Positions 47,907 to 58,189 of a DNA stretch of 64,000 bases are shown here, in pieces. The stretch is from Meandrina meandrites. Taxonomy: Eukaryota > Cnidaria > Anthozoa > Scleractinia > Meandrinidae. The stretch's first letter is position 1. Every line of letters begins with the position of its first letter. The notes beneath the pieces are model-generated. The model made no database searches. It was not told the DNA's origin and saw only the letters and a list, made by a program, of their open reading frames with translations. The stretch spans positions 16,412,862 through 16,476,861 of the forward strand of contig OY855910.1 in NCBI GenBank assembly GCA_963693305.1. Reading direction: 5' to 3'. A program made the translations under genes and the position numbers.

Positions 47907-50900
47907 ACACGTTCCAAAATCAAGTGGGATATTCCAAAGTTAAAGAAATTCAGCTAGAATTTGCTAATTGTTGGTGTTTTTAGACGGAATTAGGAAATCC
48001 GTCTGAAATTTCATAAAACAGTGTCATTTTAGCCGGATAAAATCTACTTTCAGCTAAAATAACCTTGTTCAACCCATTTTTAGACAGGTTAGAAGTTTTC
48101 GGTGATTTCTTTCAACAATGTTTGCCGATAAGTGGTTTCAGAAATTTCCCACCATTCATGAAAGTGGCATCGGAAAATTTCGAAGCCACTTTTATTTGCT
48201 ACGATTTCCCCCTCTATGTATTTTAGACATATTTCAGATGAAGCCATTTCAAATTGCTATTGCCTGCAGCTTGAAATCAAACTTCCAACGCTGACACAGT
48301 AGCATTCGCAGTAAATGTGGCTTCAGAAATTTCCGAGTCCATTTTAAATGACGTATGCATGGTTTCGGAAATTTCCGAGACCATTTGGTACATACATTAA
48401 TATTCAACCATACCAGTAGGCGCTTTCCAAACTATTTTCAAGTTTTCAAAAATTCCACCAAAGACTGGAAAAGAGACGACTTTTTGCAATAGCATACCGT
48501 GAGAAATTGGTTTTATATTAAAAAAAAGTTTTGAGCCTTTCGTTTTAGCCTACATAAACTAACAAAATTGCGATTCTTAGGGTGAATTCAAGACGTAAAA
48601 TGCCGAAAATCGGCCCCTTGCATTTGGATCTGTTATGTTAAGATCACGAAAAGCGTAGTCACGGCTGTATCTATTCAGTTTTCGGAAAGCAGGGATCCGA
48701 AGTTCGGATCCTTGTATTTGGCCTTCTGTCCTTTGAATTCACGAAAAGGGTAGTAATGTTTTCAGCATCCGTAAAGCATGCAATTTCGGACCCTTGCCTT
48801 CGACTCGGGATCCGCCGAAATCATGGAAAAGGCATTAATGTAAATCGTCCAGAGCCCCGATGAAACAAACTCCCTTTTCAAATTCCCCTGTGTAAAGAAC
48901 ATGCCAAAGTTAACAACAAAACATTAGAACCGCTTGGCACTTGTAAACTTAATATCGAATAATCGCAGAGGGTTTCAATTATAATTTTTGTTGATATTAT
49001 TCTATGATCGACTCCGTGTCGAGAACAATGAGATTTTATAGTATGCTCAAAACCAAAATTTTTCTCGAAATCCCTTGATAGTTCTAAGCAGAGATCTAGT
49101 ATTCTAGGAAGAATAAAATGGGGTATTTTGATGGAAATTCAATAAAAATTTCAGGCTGCTGGGTATCTTGTTTTTGTTAATACTTCCCGGCTGCCGGATG
49201 GATACTTTAGTCGGGTTCGAATAAAAGCCAGAATTTTAATAAACACCGGGAACAAGACCGTTTATTCCGGAGCCCGGCTTTAATTGAGAAACAACGTTGG
49301 TACAAAAGGATCAGGGAAAATCAAATAACAGACATTCGCAAATATGAGCTCTGCTCAAGGCCAGCTAAAATTTTATTCCAGAATTAATCAAACAAGAATC
49401 AAGCAGTGATAAGTTTATTTAATTTGAATCAAAACTGGGATAACTGGTAAAGATATCGACTCTCTTCGCTTCGTTCACACTCACTGATTCACACCCAGCA
49501 AACTCGACAAATATGACTAATCGAGGAACGTTTTTTTTGTCTCACATTAAACAGACTGATATACCGAGAGATGTAAATTACTTCTTCATCATCACAGCGA
49601 GTGGAATATCAGAACTCATTTCACTTACTTGCACACCATTCTCTTAACTACCACTCGGGGGTTTGTCTCGTAAACTTGGACATGTTCTAAGGCCGTAAAG
49701 CATGTAATCGTCCATCCAAACAGACGTCCTTTCCTGAAGGACCCTGAAGCTATATACAACTTCTAAATCGTTACTTGAGTTTGAACCGTTTTGGCGGATC
49801 TCTAAAGTCCCGTTTAACCACAATACCGTCACCTCCCATTACAGGCATCACAGGAATGTTATGGATTAGTTTTGATATGCAGATGTATTTTTTCGACTGA
49901 ACTTTTTTTGACGAGCCCCGAGTTAGTCTGACTATCCGTCTACAGTTAGCAGCAAGAAAGGTAGGTACTAAATTATATCAAAATAACGTTGTGTCGTTAT
50001 GATAGTCCTAGATTGGGAGAAATCCCAATGATATCATTCAAAAAATCTCCCGACTGTGTCATTTTGTGGTAAAACGGAAATGTCAGGCATTTCCCCTTAC
50101 TTTGTGGTGTTGCTTGAGTCGCACTGGCTGTTGTTCAAAGGGACTAACGTGCCAACGGTCGGTTCAGCCGATCACTTGTGTTGAAAATTATTACACTGAA
50201 CTGGCTTAAAAAAAGAGTCAAACTAGACGTTAGCCGTCAGCAAGCAATCTTCGTACATACACTCGATACAACCGAAGAAACGGCTATCGAAAGCCTTGGT
50301 ATAAAGGAGACAAGGAGCTGCATCAAACGTGGTTTAGTTCCTGTAGTTCTTCCATCTGCAGGTAAAAATAATTTACTTTGTCTACTTTGCTTAGTTTTGA
50401 AAGAGCCGAATACCGGCATAAATAGTTATACAAAACGAGGTCGCAAATGCATTATGTAACGTTACTTTTGCTTGGTTGATGTACGTTTTCGTAAGTTTAC
50501 TGAAAGCTCAAGTAAATGTAAATCTATGGATTCAAATACTTGCTAGTGCATTAGCGAAAGCTAGCAGGGGAAAAAAGTTTCGTGCGGAGTGTACTTTCTC
50601 ATCCACTACAAAATCAAAGCATTTTTTTAGAATCGCTTGGCATTTCTGAACAAAGATCAAATACTCTCTGACTCAGAGGGTTTGAATATTATTTTCTATG
50701 GGTATTACCCCGTGAGAGTTGACTGCGTGCCAGAGTACGAATATTCCTAAGTGTCAAAAACAACGGGATTTTATAGCATGCCCAAGCTCGAAAAATTCCT
50801 CAACTGCAAAGCCAAAATCATAATTGAAAACGCTTGACAAATAAGATCTTCTCTTCTCGAAAGAATATAATGAGATATTGTGTGGAAACTGTAAAAATAT

Positions 50901-53223
50901 TCAGACTGCTGGTGTCACAGACACAGGCTATCTTGCCTTTTGAAACTCCCAGCTGCCGGATATTTACTGCCGACGTTAAAATTATGGGCCGGCCAGCACT
51001 TAATTCGTTCCTTCGTGTTTGGATTACACGTTGCAGCCAGATAATCTGACCTCAGAATATAAAATAAGACGCCCAAAGGCCGATAAGTCGGGATGAGAAT
51101 GGTCTTTCACAGTCACATTCTTTTTTATATGTACAAATAAATAAATGGAAATGCACACTATAGTTACTGTATGAGATGATTGCGTGACGAGCGCAAACTA
51201 CGGCTGCGAAGGAGGCTGCGTAAGAACTAAACGATTTGGTTTCAAAAGGTATAAAATTTAATGTTTTGTGAATGAAAGTGGACGTTACCGGCAACGAAGC
51301 AGAAAAACTACTGAACATACTCTTGGTGAAATCTCGAAGCGACGGGAGCCTTTGAAGCTAATTTAAAGTTGTTTTTTAATACTTGGGAAGTGATATAAAA
51401 AAAAAAGTGCTTCCAGGGAAACGAACTCGTGGGATACGAGAAACGTCTGCAGTCAAAACAATCAATATCCAAGTTTGTGACTAGCAACGAAAAACTTAAT
51501 CATGCTAAATCTTTGAAAACGTAGTAAGGAGGTATACTTGCGGAATATGTACTGGGAATATGGAGAACATATGGAGAACATTTTGATCATAAGTGCATTT
51601 TTGCAAGAGGCCGTTAGGCTGCAATAAAACTGATACAGTCCTGTGTGTTGAGCCACCGAAGCTCTGTGAATACGGTTGCTCTCGCCGCTCAGTGTCACAG
51701 CTTTGAAGGATTCGTTGAGCTCGGTCTTAGTTCACATTTATTATCATCAGTTATTGAAGAGACTGAAAACTGAGAAAGCTAGAAGTTGGCACAAGGGTGT
51801 TTTAATAAACTCTTTATTTAAGTGAGTAATTAATTTGCATCTTTTTGGATTGTTTGTAGGTAAACACAGGGCGCTATCAGAACCGAGACCAAGTATTGTC
51901 GCGTGAGGTAGACAACGACAACCACATGGAGTCTGTTGAAAAAGATGTATTCGTGGCGTACTTATCAAAGCTACAAAATAGTACCAGTGATTAGCAGGAC
52001 AGTCGAAGTCAATGGTGACGTTTTCAAACGTCAGTATTGGAAAGGGAGATGGAGAAAAGAAGGGCAGGTGGAAGATAATCTGACATTTCCTTGCTTATAG
52101 TTGTTGTTAATTTTAAATTTGACAACCGAAAACTTTGATTAGCGACGTACAAGGATCTGAAAGAGAAGTATCAAAGCTTACTAGCAAAGAATGTTTAGTT
52201 ATGAAATTATTCTTTTTAATGACAACAAAACAGCTAACAATTTTAGCAGTTGTAGAACAATGCAAGTTTGAACGGAAATGTGTAAAGAAAAAAGTTTTCT
52301 ATTATTGTCAAAAACATACAATGAATTCACCTTACTGTATTGTTTTTTTTTATAATACACGCACGTTGTAGAATATAAAAATTGGTTATAAAAGCAGTAC
52401 AAAAATGATTTTTAAATTTTCAAATTATTCTTTGTTTTTTTTTTAGCTAGCGAAATTATAATTATATAGTGTTATAATACGCAGCCATTCGTGAAGAGGC
52501 GAATTTTCCCAAATTATTTTTGTAGAAATTTCAGAAATTTCTAAAGCCATTTTTTTCTCAAATGGCTTCAGAAATTTCCGAAACCACTTTATCCATATTG
52601 TAAAATGGTTTCAGAAATTTACGGAACCAATTAGTCCTACATAGTCTGAAATGGTTTCAGAATTTTCCGAAACCATTTCTACTGTAAACGTTTGGTAAAT
52701 ATTTTGAACTATACCAGCAAAATGGCTTTAGAAAATTCTGAAACCATTTAGTGGCATTTTTTTTCTGTTTCGGAAATTTCTGAAACCATTCCACTGAATG
52801 TTTCGGAAATTTCTGAAACCATGTCAAGAGCCGGCAAATTTCTGTCGGTTTATCATGCTTTTAGCCTTCTCGGCCAAATCTATGTTATATCGTGCGGTTT
52901 TTAGACGGCTAAAAGGGCCTTCCGTCTAAAAAAAGTGGAGATAGTGTTATTTTAGCTGACTATAGTCAGCTGAAAAGGCATTTAAAGTTTGACTTCTAGC
53001 CAAAACGTCTAAAAATGGTAAAGAAGGAGGAAAATTGGACGAATTTCCGACTGTCATAAAGTAGACTTTTTCGACAAGAAATCATTCATTTTATCCCAAA
53101 AGTAATAATAAAAGGCCACAAATCAACTGAATTTTTAGAAGAAATTCAGCTAGAATAACCATTAATGGGCATTTTCAGCTGAATTTTTAACTTTAGAATA
53201 TCTCACTTGATTTTGGAACGTGT
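47907..53223. mobile_element. 5.3-kb DNA element with TIRs, TTAA-like flanks and subterminal palindromes
   Basis: The ends are inverted repeats: both begin ACACGTTCCAAAATCAAGTG then (G/A)GATATTC and AAAGTTAAA, two mismatches over about 38 bp. The left flank is TTAA (47903-47906) and the right TTGA (53224-53227), compatible with a decayed TTAA duplication as in piggyBac- or Kolobok-type transposons. Subterminal regions at 48120-48400 and 52530-52830 hold repeated palindromic units near TGGTTTCAGAAATTTCCGAA then ACCA. No transposase was recognised inside; a possible exon at 50178-50362 matches nothing known, and an older internal duplication is visible (49010-49210 with 50760-50960). Superfamily is a guess. 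Confidence 0.72.
48401..52529. other. Interior of 5.3-kb element, no gene recognised
   Basis: Short open frames only. The one with the best appearance is plus-strand 50178-50362 (VKLDVSRQQAIFVHTLDTTE and onwards, then a GTAAAA donor), unidentified. Repeated blocks near 48600-48830 share CACGAAAAG(C/G)GTAGT and TTCGGA-type units. Confidence 0.5.
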
Positions 53224-53332
53224 TTGAAATGGTGCTTACTTACGCCATATGCAATCGCAATCAGATCGGCTCGACCGCCACTGGCTTTTTTTAGGCGGCC
53301 GCGAGATGTGAAAATTAATCGGAGGGTTATAA

Positions 53333-53519
53333 AATAAATAAACCCCGTTCTGGCTTGCTGGTATGTCGAGTATAATGCCCTTGGCGGATACATTGTCCTT
53401 AAAATTTCACATTTGCACTCGAAGCTTCGCTTCTCGGCCAAATGTTTATTTTTCGGACAATCTACCCGCCGCGGGCATTATCCTCCGACATACCAGCCGC
53501 CTGAAGGGGTTTTATTTAC
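53333..53519. repeat. Long palindrome beside array 4
   Basis: CTGGTATGTCGAGTATAATG pairs with CATTATCCTCCGACATACCA across about 187 bp; the centre is CTCGAAGCTTCGCTTCTCGG. AAACCCC and GGGGTTTT close the outer ends. Confidence 0.9.
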
Positions 53520-53520
53520 T

Positions 53521-53605
53521 AAATATTCGCGTCTATTCAACAACTATTCGCCACTATTCATGCCCTTTTCGTCACTATTCGCTATTTGCGACTATTCGCT
53601 AATCG
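53521..53605 (-). repeat. GAATAGTCGC array 4 (reverse orientation)
   Basis: About seven units in reverse orientation, ending at the right terminus of the composite element (ATTCGCTAATCGGGTTTTCC then AGGC). Confidence 0.9.
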
Positions 53606-53756
53606 GGTTTTCCAGGCACCCGTTATCATTATAATTTACTCACCTACTTTTTGGTCGTTATTTCTGCGTCTAATTTAACATCATGTTTCAAACTATTCAA
53701 ATCATGAGTAAATTTGTTCCTCTTAAAGTAGACGCGATTCGTATAAGCTAGACTTT

Positions 53757-53981
53757 ATGGTAACGGAAATTCGCCGCGTTAAAAAAATCTTTAAGAAAAT
53801 CAAAACATTTAAGGCCCAACAATGCTTGTATGGTGCCAAAGGGTCGGAGATGAAACACTTGTATACCGGTAATTATAACTCACCCCAGGACGTGTGGGAG
53901 ACATGGGACGCCATGTTTATAAAACAAGATAGGGAGTCAAGTTTGAAGAAGCTTGATGCACACACTCTAAAGAGAAAGTAA
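53757..53981 (+). CDS. Unidentified 74-codon ORF
   Basis: Starts ATGGTAACGGAAATTCG; lysine-rich N-terminus, then a segment with YNSPQDVWETWDAMFIKQD. No family recognised and no splice context. It lies just outside the right end of the composite element. May be chance. Confidence 0.2.
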   Translation: MVTEIRRVKKIFKKIKTFKAQQCLYGAKGSEMKHLYTGNYNSPQDVWETWDAMFIKQDRESSLKKLDAHTLKRK

Positions 53982-54079
53982 CTTGCGCTACTTTAATATG
54001 GTGAGCTTAGTTTTAGTAGTGCCGCAAAAATGAAAATGGCAATGTATCAAATTGTTTCGTATATTTTTAGTGGACAATA

Positions 54080-54488
54080 GAAGTGTTAGTTCAGAACAGC
54101 ATTTAGTAAAAGCAGTCTGCTTGATCGGGTTTAACAAAAGAATCAAAACCTTTTTAAGACTTTCGTGTAATTAAAGAAAACTAATTCCGACAACAGCTTT
54201 ATGAAAATTTTTGGGTAAAGGATTTTCTGTTACTCGCGCGAAATACTAGCGACGGCGATGTCAAGGCATAAATTTAACACAGCTTTGAATTTATGCCTTG
54301 ACATCGTCGTCACGAGTATTTCGCAAGGGTAACAGATAATACTTTACCCAATTAATTTGATGAAGCTGCTGTCGGAATTAGTTTTCTTTAATTACACGAA
54401 AGTCTTAAAAAGATTTTAATTCTTTTTGTTAAACCCGATCGAGCAGACAGACCGCTTTTATTAAATGCTGTTCTGAACTAACTTCCGT
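54080..54488. mobile_element. Foldback element (409 bp)
   Basis: Almost the whole element is one inverted repeat: arms of about 190 bp pair GTTAGTTCAGAACAGCATTT with AAATGCTGTTCTGAACTAAC and ATTTATGCCTTGACATCG with CG(C/A)GATGTCAAGGCATAAAT, around a short centre (AACACAGCTTTG). No coding sequence. Confidence 0.9.
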
Positions 54489-55231
54489 ATAAAACAATCA
54501 CCAGTATTACATCGTTTCCTCGACAAGAGAAAAATCTCTTAATCTGATTTCTACTTCGAGATCATTACTTCTTACAGGCTTATCCGGAGCGGTCGAATTC
54601 GAAAATTAACAAGCTTTAGTCTGCAGAAATTATGGCGCAAGGCTATTGAAGCTTAAAACAAACCTTAATTGGATTACAGTGAACAGCTTTCGCCTTTATT
54701 TCCTTTTGGGTTTTAGACAACGCGGCGCTGCATGTCGAGAGAAAACACATTGATCTTCAAATTTTAGAAAATTAATTTTCAATTTGAAGTTCGAAGGCCA
54801 GTGACACGGAAATCATCTCGGATCTGTATGTGAATTTAAAAACACCCTGTGTGCCAGGAATGATTCGTGGTCAATATGTCACTGCTTAAATCAAGAAATA
54901 CCCAAACGTCTAACAAAGGAAAACGAGAAGAAACTCAACAAGAAAAGGACATATTATAGGTAAATAGCTACCAATCAATCGCCACAATGAATGCCTTTAA
55001 AGTGCTTCAAATCTAATCGGACAAACCCTTCAATTCATATTCAAACAAAGCATGGTGAAATTTGATCTACAGCCTTACTTGTTTGTTTTGCCAAAAAAAG
55101 TCAACAAGGCTCCTTTCAATGAGCGATCCTTATCAGCCAGTGTATGTATAGTCGCCGTAAGAAAACAGGCGTCTATCAAAAAAGGAAGCGGTGTGTTTGT
55201 AAGGCCAGCGAAGTTCATTACAAATGCCATC

Positions 55232-55516
55232 TTACTTCATGATCAACTCGATTGAAATATCGAGCGCAGAGAAGGGATCCGTTAGCTTGCAGATCATTAA
55301 TTTTTCAGTAGTATCAAGAAAAATTAAACTATTTTCTTGGTAGTACGGATGCGGTCCTTTGTCAGTGTCTACAATTTCTCTTTTCTCCAAAATACGTTTA
55401 TAAAGAGGTAATCTATGAAAATACAAATTATTAGAAGGCTTATATTCAGCTGTTACAAAATTTAGATACAAGACAACAACTAGCCAAAGCAATGAAAAAA
55501 GAAAACATAACTTCAT
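55232..55516 (-). CDS. Small secreted protein, possible peptide precursor
   Basis: A 94-residue frame starting MKLCFLFSLLWLVVVLYLNF, a strong signal peptide with a likely cut after VTA. The mature part begins EYKPSNNLYFHRLPLYKR and has two dibasic KR sites (LYKR, LEKR) of the kind used by prohormone convertases, followed by EIVDTDKGPHPYYQ. No known peptide family was recognised. It sits about 1.4 kb 3' of GPCR paralogue 2 on the same strand, and a broken homologue sits at the same place by paralogue 1. A role as ligand for the receptor is speculation. Confidence 0.55.
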   Translation of the reverse strand: MKLCFLFSLLWLVVVLYLNFVTAEYKPSNNLYFHRLPLYKRILEKREIVDTDKGPHPYYQENSLIFLDTTEKLMICKLTDPFSALDISIELIMK

Positions 55517-55656
55517 CTGGCCTCATTTTCACCCTTGATTAAATTTCTCCTGAAATATTATTTAATTAAATTTTTATTTAAATTTTTATTTACACATATA
55601 GCTGTTTAGCTGTTACATCATAAAAGCAGATCTTATATTATCTCGCACTATCTACT

Positions 55657-56007
55657 CAGGGGCGGATCCAGGAATTTTTGATTGGGGGGGTCCAAACTTT
55701 GGTTCAGAAAGGACTGTTGATTTTTTTTTTTCGGGGGGGGGGGGTGGGGGGCAAATTAATTCTTAAAAAAAACTGGTACAGATTTCAATCTGTGAACGCC
55801 AGTCACCGTTGGCGAACAGATATAAATAGGAGGGTACCCAAAAACAATTACATTTTTTAATATCCCTGGCATTTAGTTTAGCAGAAAAATGAAATGTGCG
55901 TTTCATTAAAAAAATACAGCCAGTTAAAAAGTGGTATACGATCCTGTCGATGTAAGAATTTCAGTTTCAAACAAGCGTCAGGTCTGGTAGGGGGGGTCCC
56001 GCCACTG
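55657..56007. mobile_element. hAT-like MITE (351 bp) with CTACT duplication
   Basis: Ends CAGGGGCGGATCC and GGGTCCCGCCACTG form imperfect inverted repeats; CAGGGGCGGATCC is an hAT-style terminus. CTACT directly abuts both ends (55652-55656 and 56008-56012). Contains G-rich tracts near 55733-55750. Absent from segmental unit A. Confidence 0.75.
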
Positions 56008-56925
56008 CTACTTTCATATACTTTACTTCACGAACATAAATGTAGCAGGTTGATATAACATCTAAATCTAAATCTAACACAGCTTTGTTGCCTTAAGACT
56101 TAAAACACCCAATCATTATCAACTACCTAATTTTATCCAATCATTTTTTGATTCTGGACATAAACTTTTTGTAGAATTATATGATCTCAACATTTTTAAG
56201 TCGTTCGATAACTAATTCAGTCCAAACGTGGGCTCCCTTAATTTTTTAATGTAAGCTCGGCACGATTTGCCCTACTGGAATCAATATATACAACAAAAGT
56301 TAAAAAATGAACTGGTATTATAACTAAGTATATCTTTCTTTTTATTTCAAATAATTATAAAAATAACTTGGCTTATTATTATTAAATCATGAAGACGTAG
56401 AGATTGCCATAAGGTATATTTAGCTAATGTATTAAGTATCTTAACAGATAAAAATGGTGGCTGAAATTCGTCTTTTTATTTTGCATACATCACGATTCTA
56501 TCCTTTTTGGAACACAAATATTGACTGAAGCCTGGTTGGATAAGTGCTTACGTGTAAGTACTGGTTCTCCATGGTGTTGTAAACTGTCTGTCTGTCAACA
56601 AGTACTGTTGGCTTGCCAAGTAGGACCGGATTTGGACAGAAACCATTTGGCACGAAAATTCTAATTCTAACAAATTCTAGACGAGTTCTTATCCGGCCAA
56701 AATTAAAATTCCACCTTAAGTTGCTTCATTCCACCCTCTCCTTTATTTAAAAATCATGAAAATTCTGTTTTGACAAATTCTTGAGAAATGTTTAATATGG
56801 GCTCATTTAAACATCACTCGTGGTTAAAAGCCTTAATGTGGGCTATAACATAAGCAGCTGTGTTCTTATCGTTCGAGAATTTTAATGAGTCACAAATATT
56901 TCTCGGTCCTCAATGTCGATGAGGG

Positions 56926-58059
56926 TCAAACCGCAGTCGATTTTGACAAACGTTTGCTATAAAAAGAAATCGCTCCAGTTTGCACACGACGACTTCCTTC
57001 CATCGATGACTTGCGGCTGCTAGAAGATAATGGTGTTTGCTTTAGACCGTTCCAGTAATTTTTGTTGAATATAAAACAAATACAAGGATTAACAGCGCTC
57101 CACGAATGTAGCATAAAGATAGCAATGAATGGAACCACCTTGTTGAATGCACAAATGGGTGGCGCTTTCCAATTCCACACAAAAACTAGGCTAAACGTAA
57201 GCATAAGCAGTGGCATCATACAAACAGCGAAGGCAATGATTAGGGCCGCTGACATTCGGATAACTTTTTTGTGCTGTTGATCACGACGACCTTGGCGACA
57301 GGATAACCGCTGTTTGGATATCTTGTTCTTCCTTTTCAGCGTCCATGCTATGGTGCCATATAAGATGGCTAACAAACAGACGGGAATAAGGATGAAAGTG
57401 ATGAAAGTCGCTGTGACGTATCTGTTGTGTGTTTTTCTATGGTCAAATGCTGGTCTCCAGTCTTGCCGGCAATGCGTTTTATTCTCAAAGGGGACTAGTC
57501 TGAAAGTGTAGAAATAATGTGCGTGAACTGCAATGGCGATAATCCACGTACACCCGATGCTGATTAAACGTGCTTTTGGGGAAATGAGTTTGGCCTTCAG
57601 TGGAAAGACAACAGCGATAAACCTGTCCATTGAAATTAGTAGTAGGCTTTCAATGGAAACAACAAGAGAAACATCAGGTAAAAAGAAGCACAATTTACAT
57701 AAAATGTTTCCTAGTATCCACGGACTGTCAACCTTCCAAGAATCAGACCCTGAAATGATTCCTACGATTTTGATAGGCATGATAGTCAACGGATTAAAGA
57801 GGTCGGACACGGCCATGTTGAAAATAAAGTAGTTGATCGATTTTCGCAACTGCTTGCTCTTGTGAATAATCAGAATGATTAAGATATTTCCAACTAAAGA
57901 AACGCCCAAAATGGCGAAATAAGCCACGGATTTGATAACCACTTCCACTGTGGAATCATCTACAGGACAATCCTGACTGCTATTGTTTTGAGCGTCTTCT
58001 GCGGTAACCGAAACGTTCTCGATGAAAGCCAATTCCATCGTGGAATTTTTGCTGATCAT
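56926..58059 (-). CDS. Rhodopsin-class (family A) GPCR, paralogue 2
   Basis: Single-exon 377-residue receptor, near-identical to paralogue 1 through the helices. The same key residues are present: VGNIL in helix 1, NMAVSD in helix 2, cysteines in LGNILCKL and KTHCRQDW, MDRF after helix 3, CMMP in helix 6, NPCICF in helix 7. Differences cluster in the N-terminus, the second half of loop 3 (NKISKQRLSCRQ) and the cytoplasmic tail (TPLSSSSRKSSMEGSRR), yet the last residues KSTAV again give a PDZ-ligand end. The start ATG aligns with that of paralogue 1. Probably a working duplicate; ligand unknown. Confidence 0.93.
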   Translation of the reverse strand: MISKNSTMELAFIENVSVTAEDAQNNSSQDCPVDDSTVEVVIKSVAYFAILGVSLVGNILIILIIHKSKQLRKSINYFIFNMAVSDLFNPLTIMPIKIVGIISGSDSWKVDSPWILGNILCKLCFFLPDVSLVVSIESLLLISMDRFIAVVFPLKAKLISPKARLISIGCTWIIAIAVHAHYFYTFRLVPFENKTHCRQDWRPAFDHRKTHNRYVTATFITFILIPVCLLAILYGTIAWTLKRKNKISKQRLSCRQGRRDQQHKKVIRMSAALIIAFAVCMMPLLMLTFSLVFVWNWKAPPICAFNKVVPFIAIFMLHSWSAVNPCICFIFNKNYWNGLKQTPLSSSSRKSSMEGSRRVQTGAISFYSKRLSKSTAV

Positions 58060-58189
58060 GTTGCTGTTTTATATTACGCTATTTAAACTGATGAATATTG
58101 TACTTTTTCCGCGTTCGCTCTTTTAAGCTGTGTTTTCGTGAGAGGATGCTGACGATATAAATGGACTTCAAGTAATTATCCAAGATCGT

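Larger units (their letters stand above)
42036..53617. mobile_element. Composite mobile element carrying a tyrosine recombinase (proposed)
   Basis: The ends are inverted: on the left GCCTGTCTGAAAAACCCC runs into AATAGCGAATAGTCGC; on the right, minus strand, GCCTGGAAAACCCGATTAGC runs into GAATAGTCGC. Four GAATAGTCGC arrays lie inside, two in each orientation and symmetrical about the middle (42052 and 43242 forward; 45645 and 53521 reverse). Long palindromes adjoin three of them. The interior holds the tyrosine recombinase gene (46417-47814) and the 5.3-kb nested element (47907-53223). It separates two duplicated receptor units. No clear target duplication was found. It may be one element or several related elements in sequence. 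Confidence 0.55.

Noticed and set aside
57062..57832. Plus-strand ORFs opposite the GPCR genes (also 40139-40408)
   Set aside because: Antisense shadows of the receptor frames.
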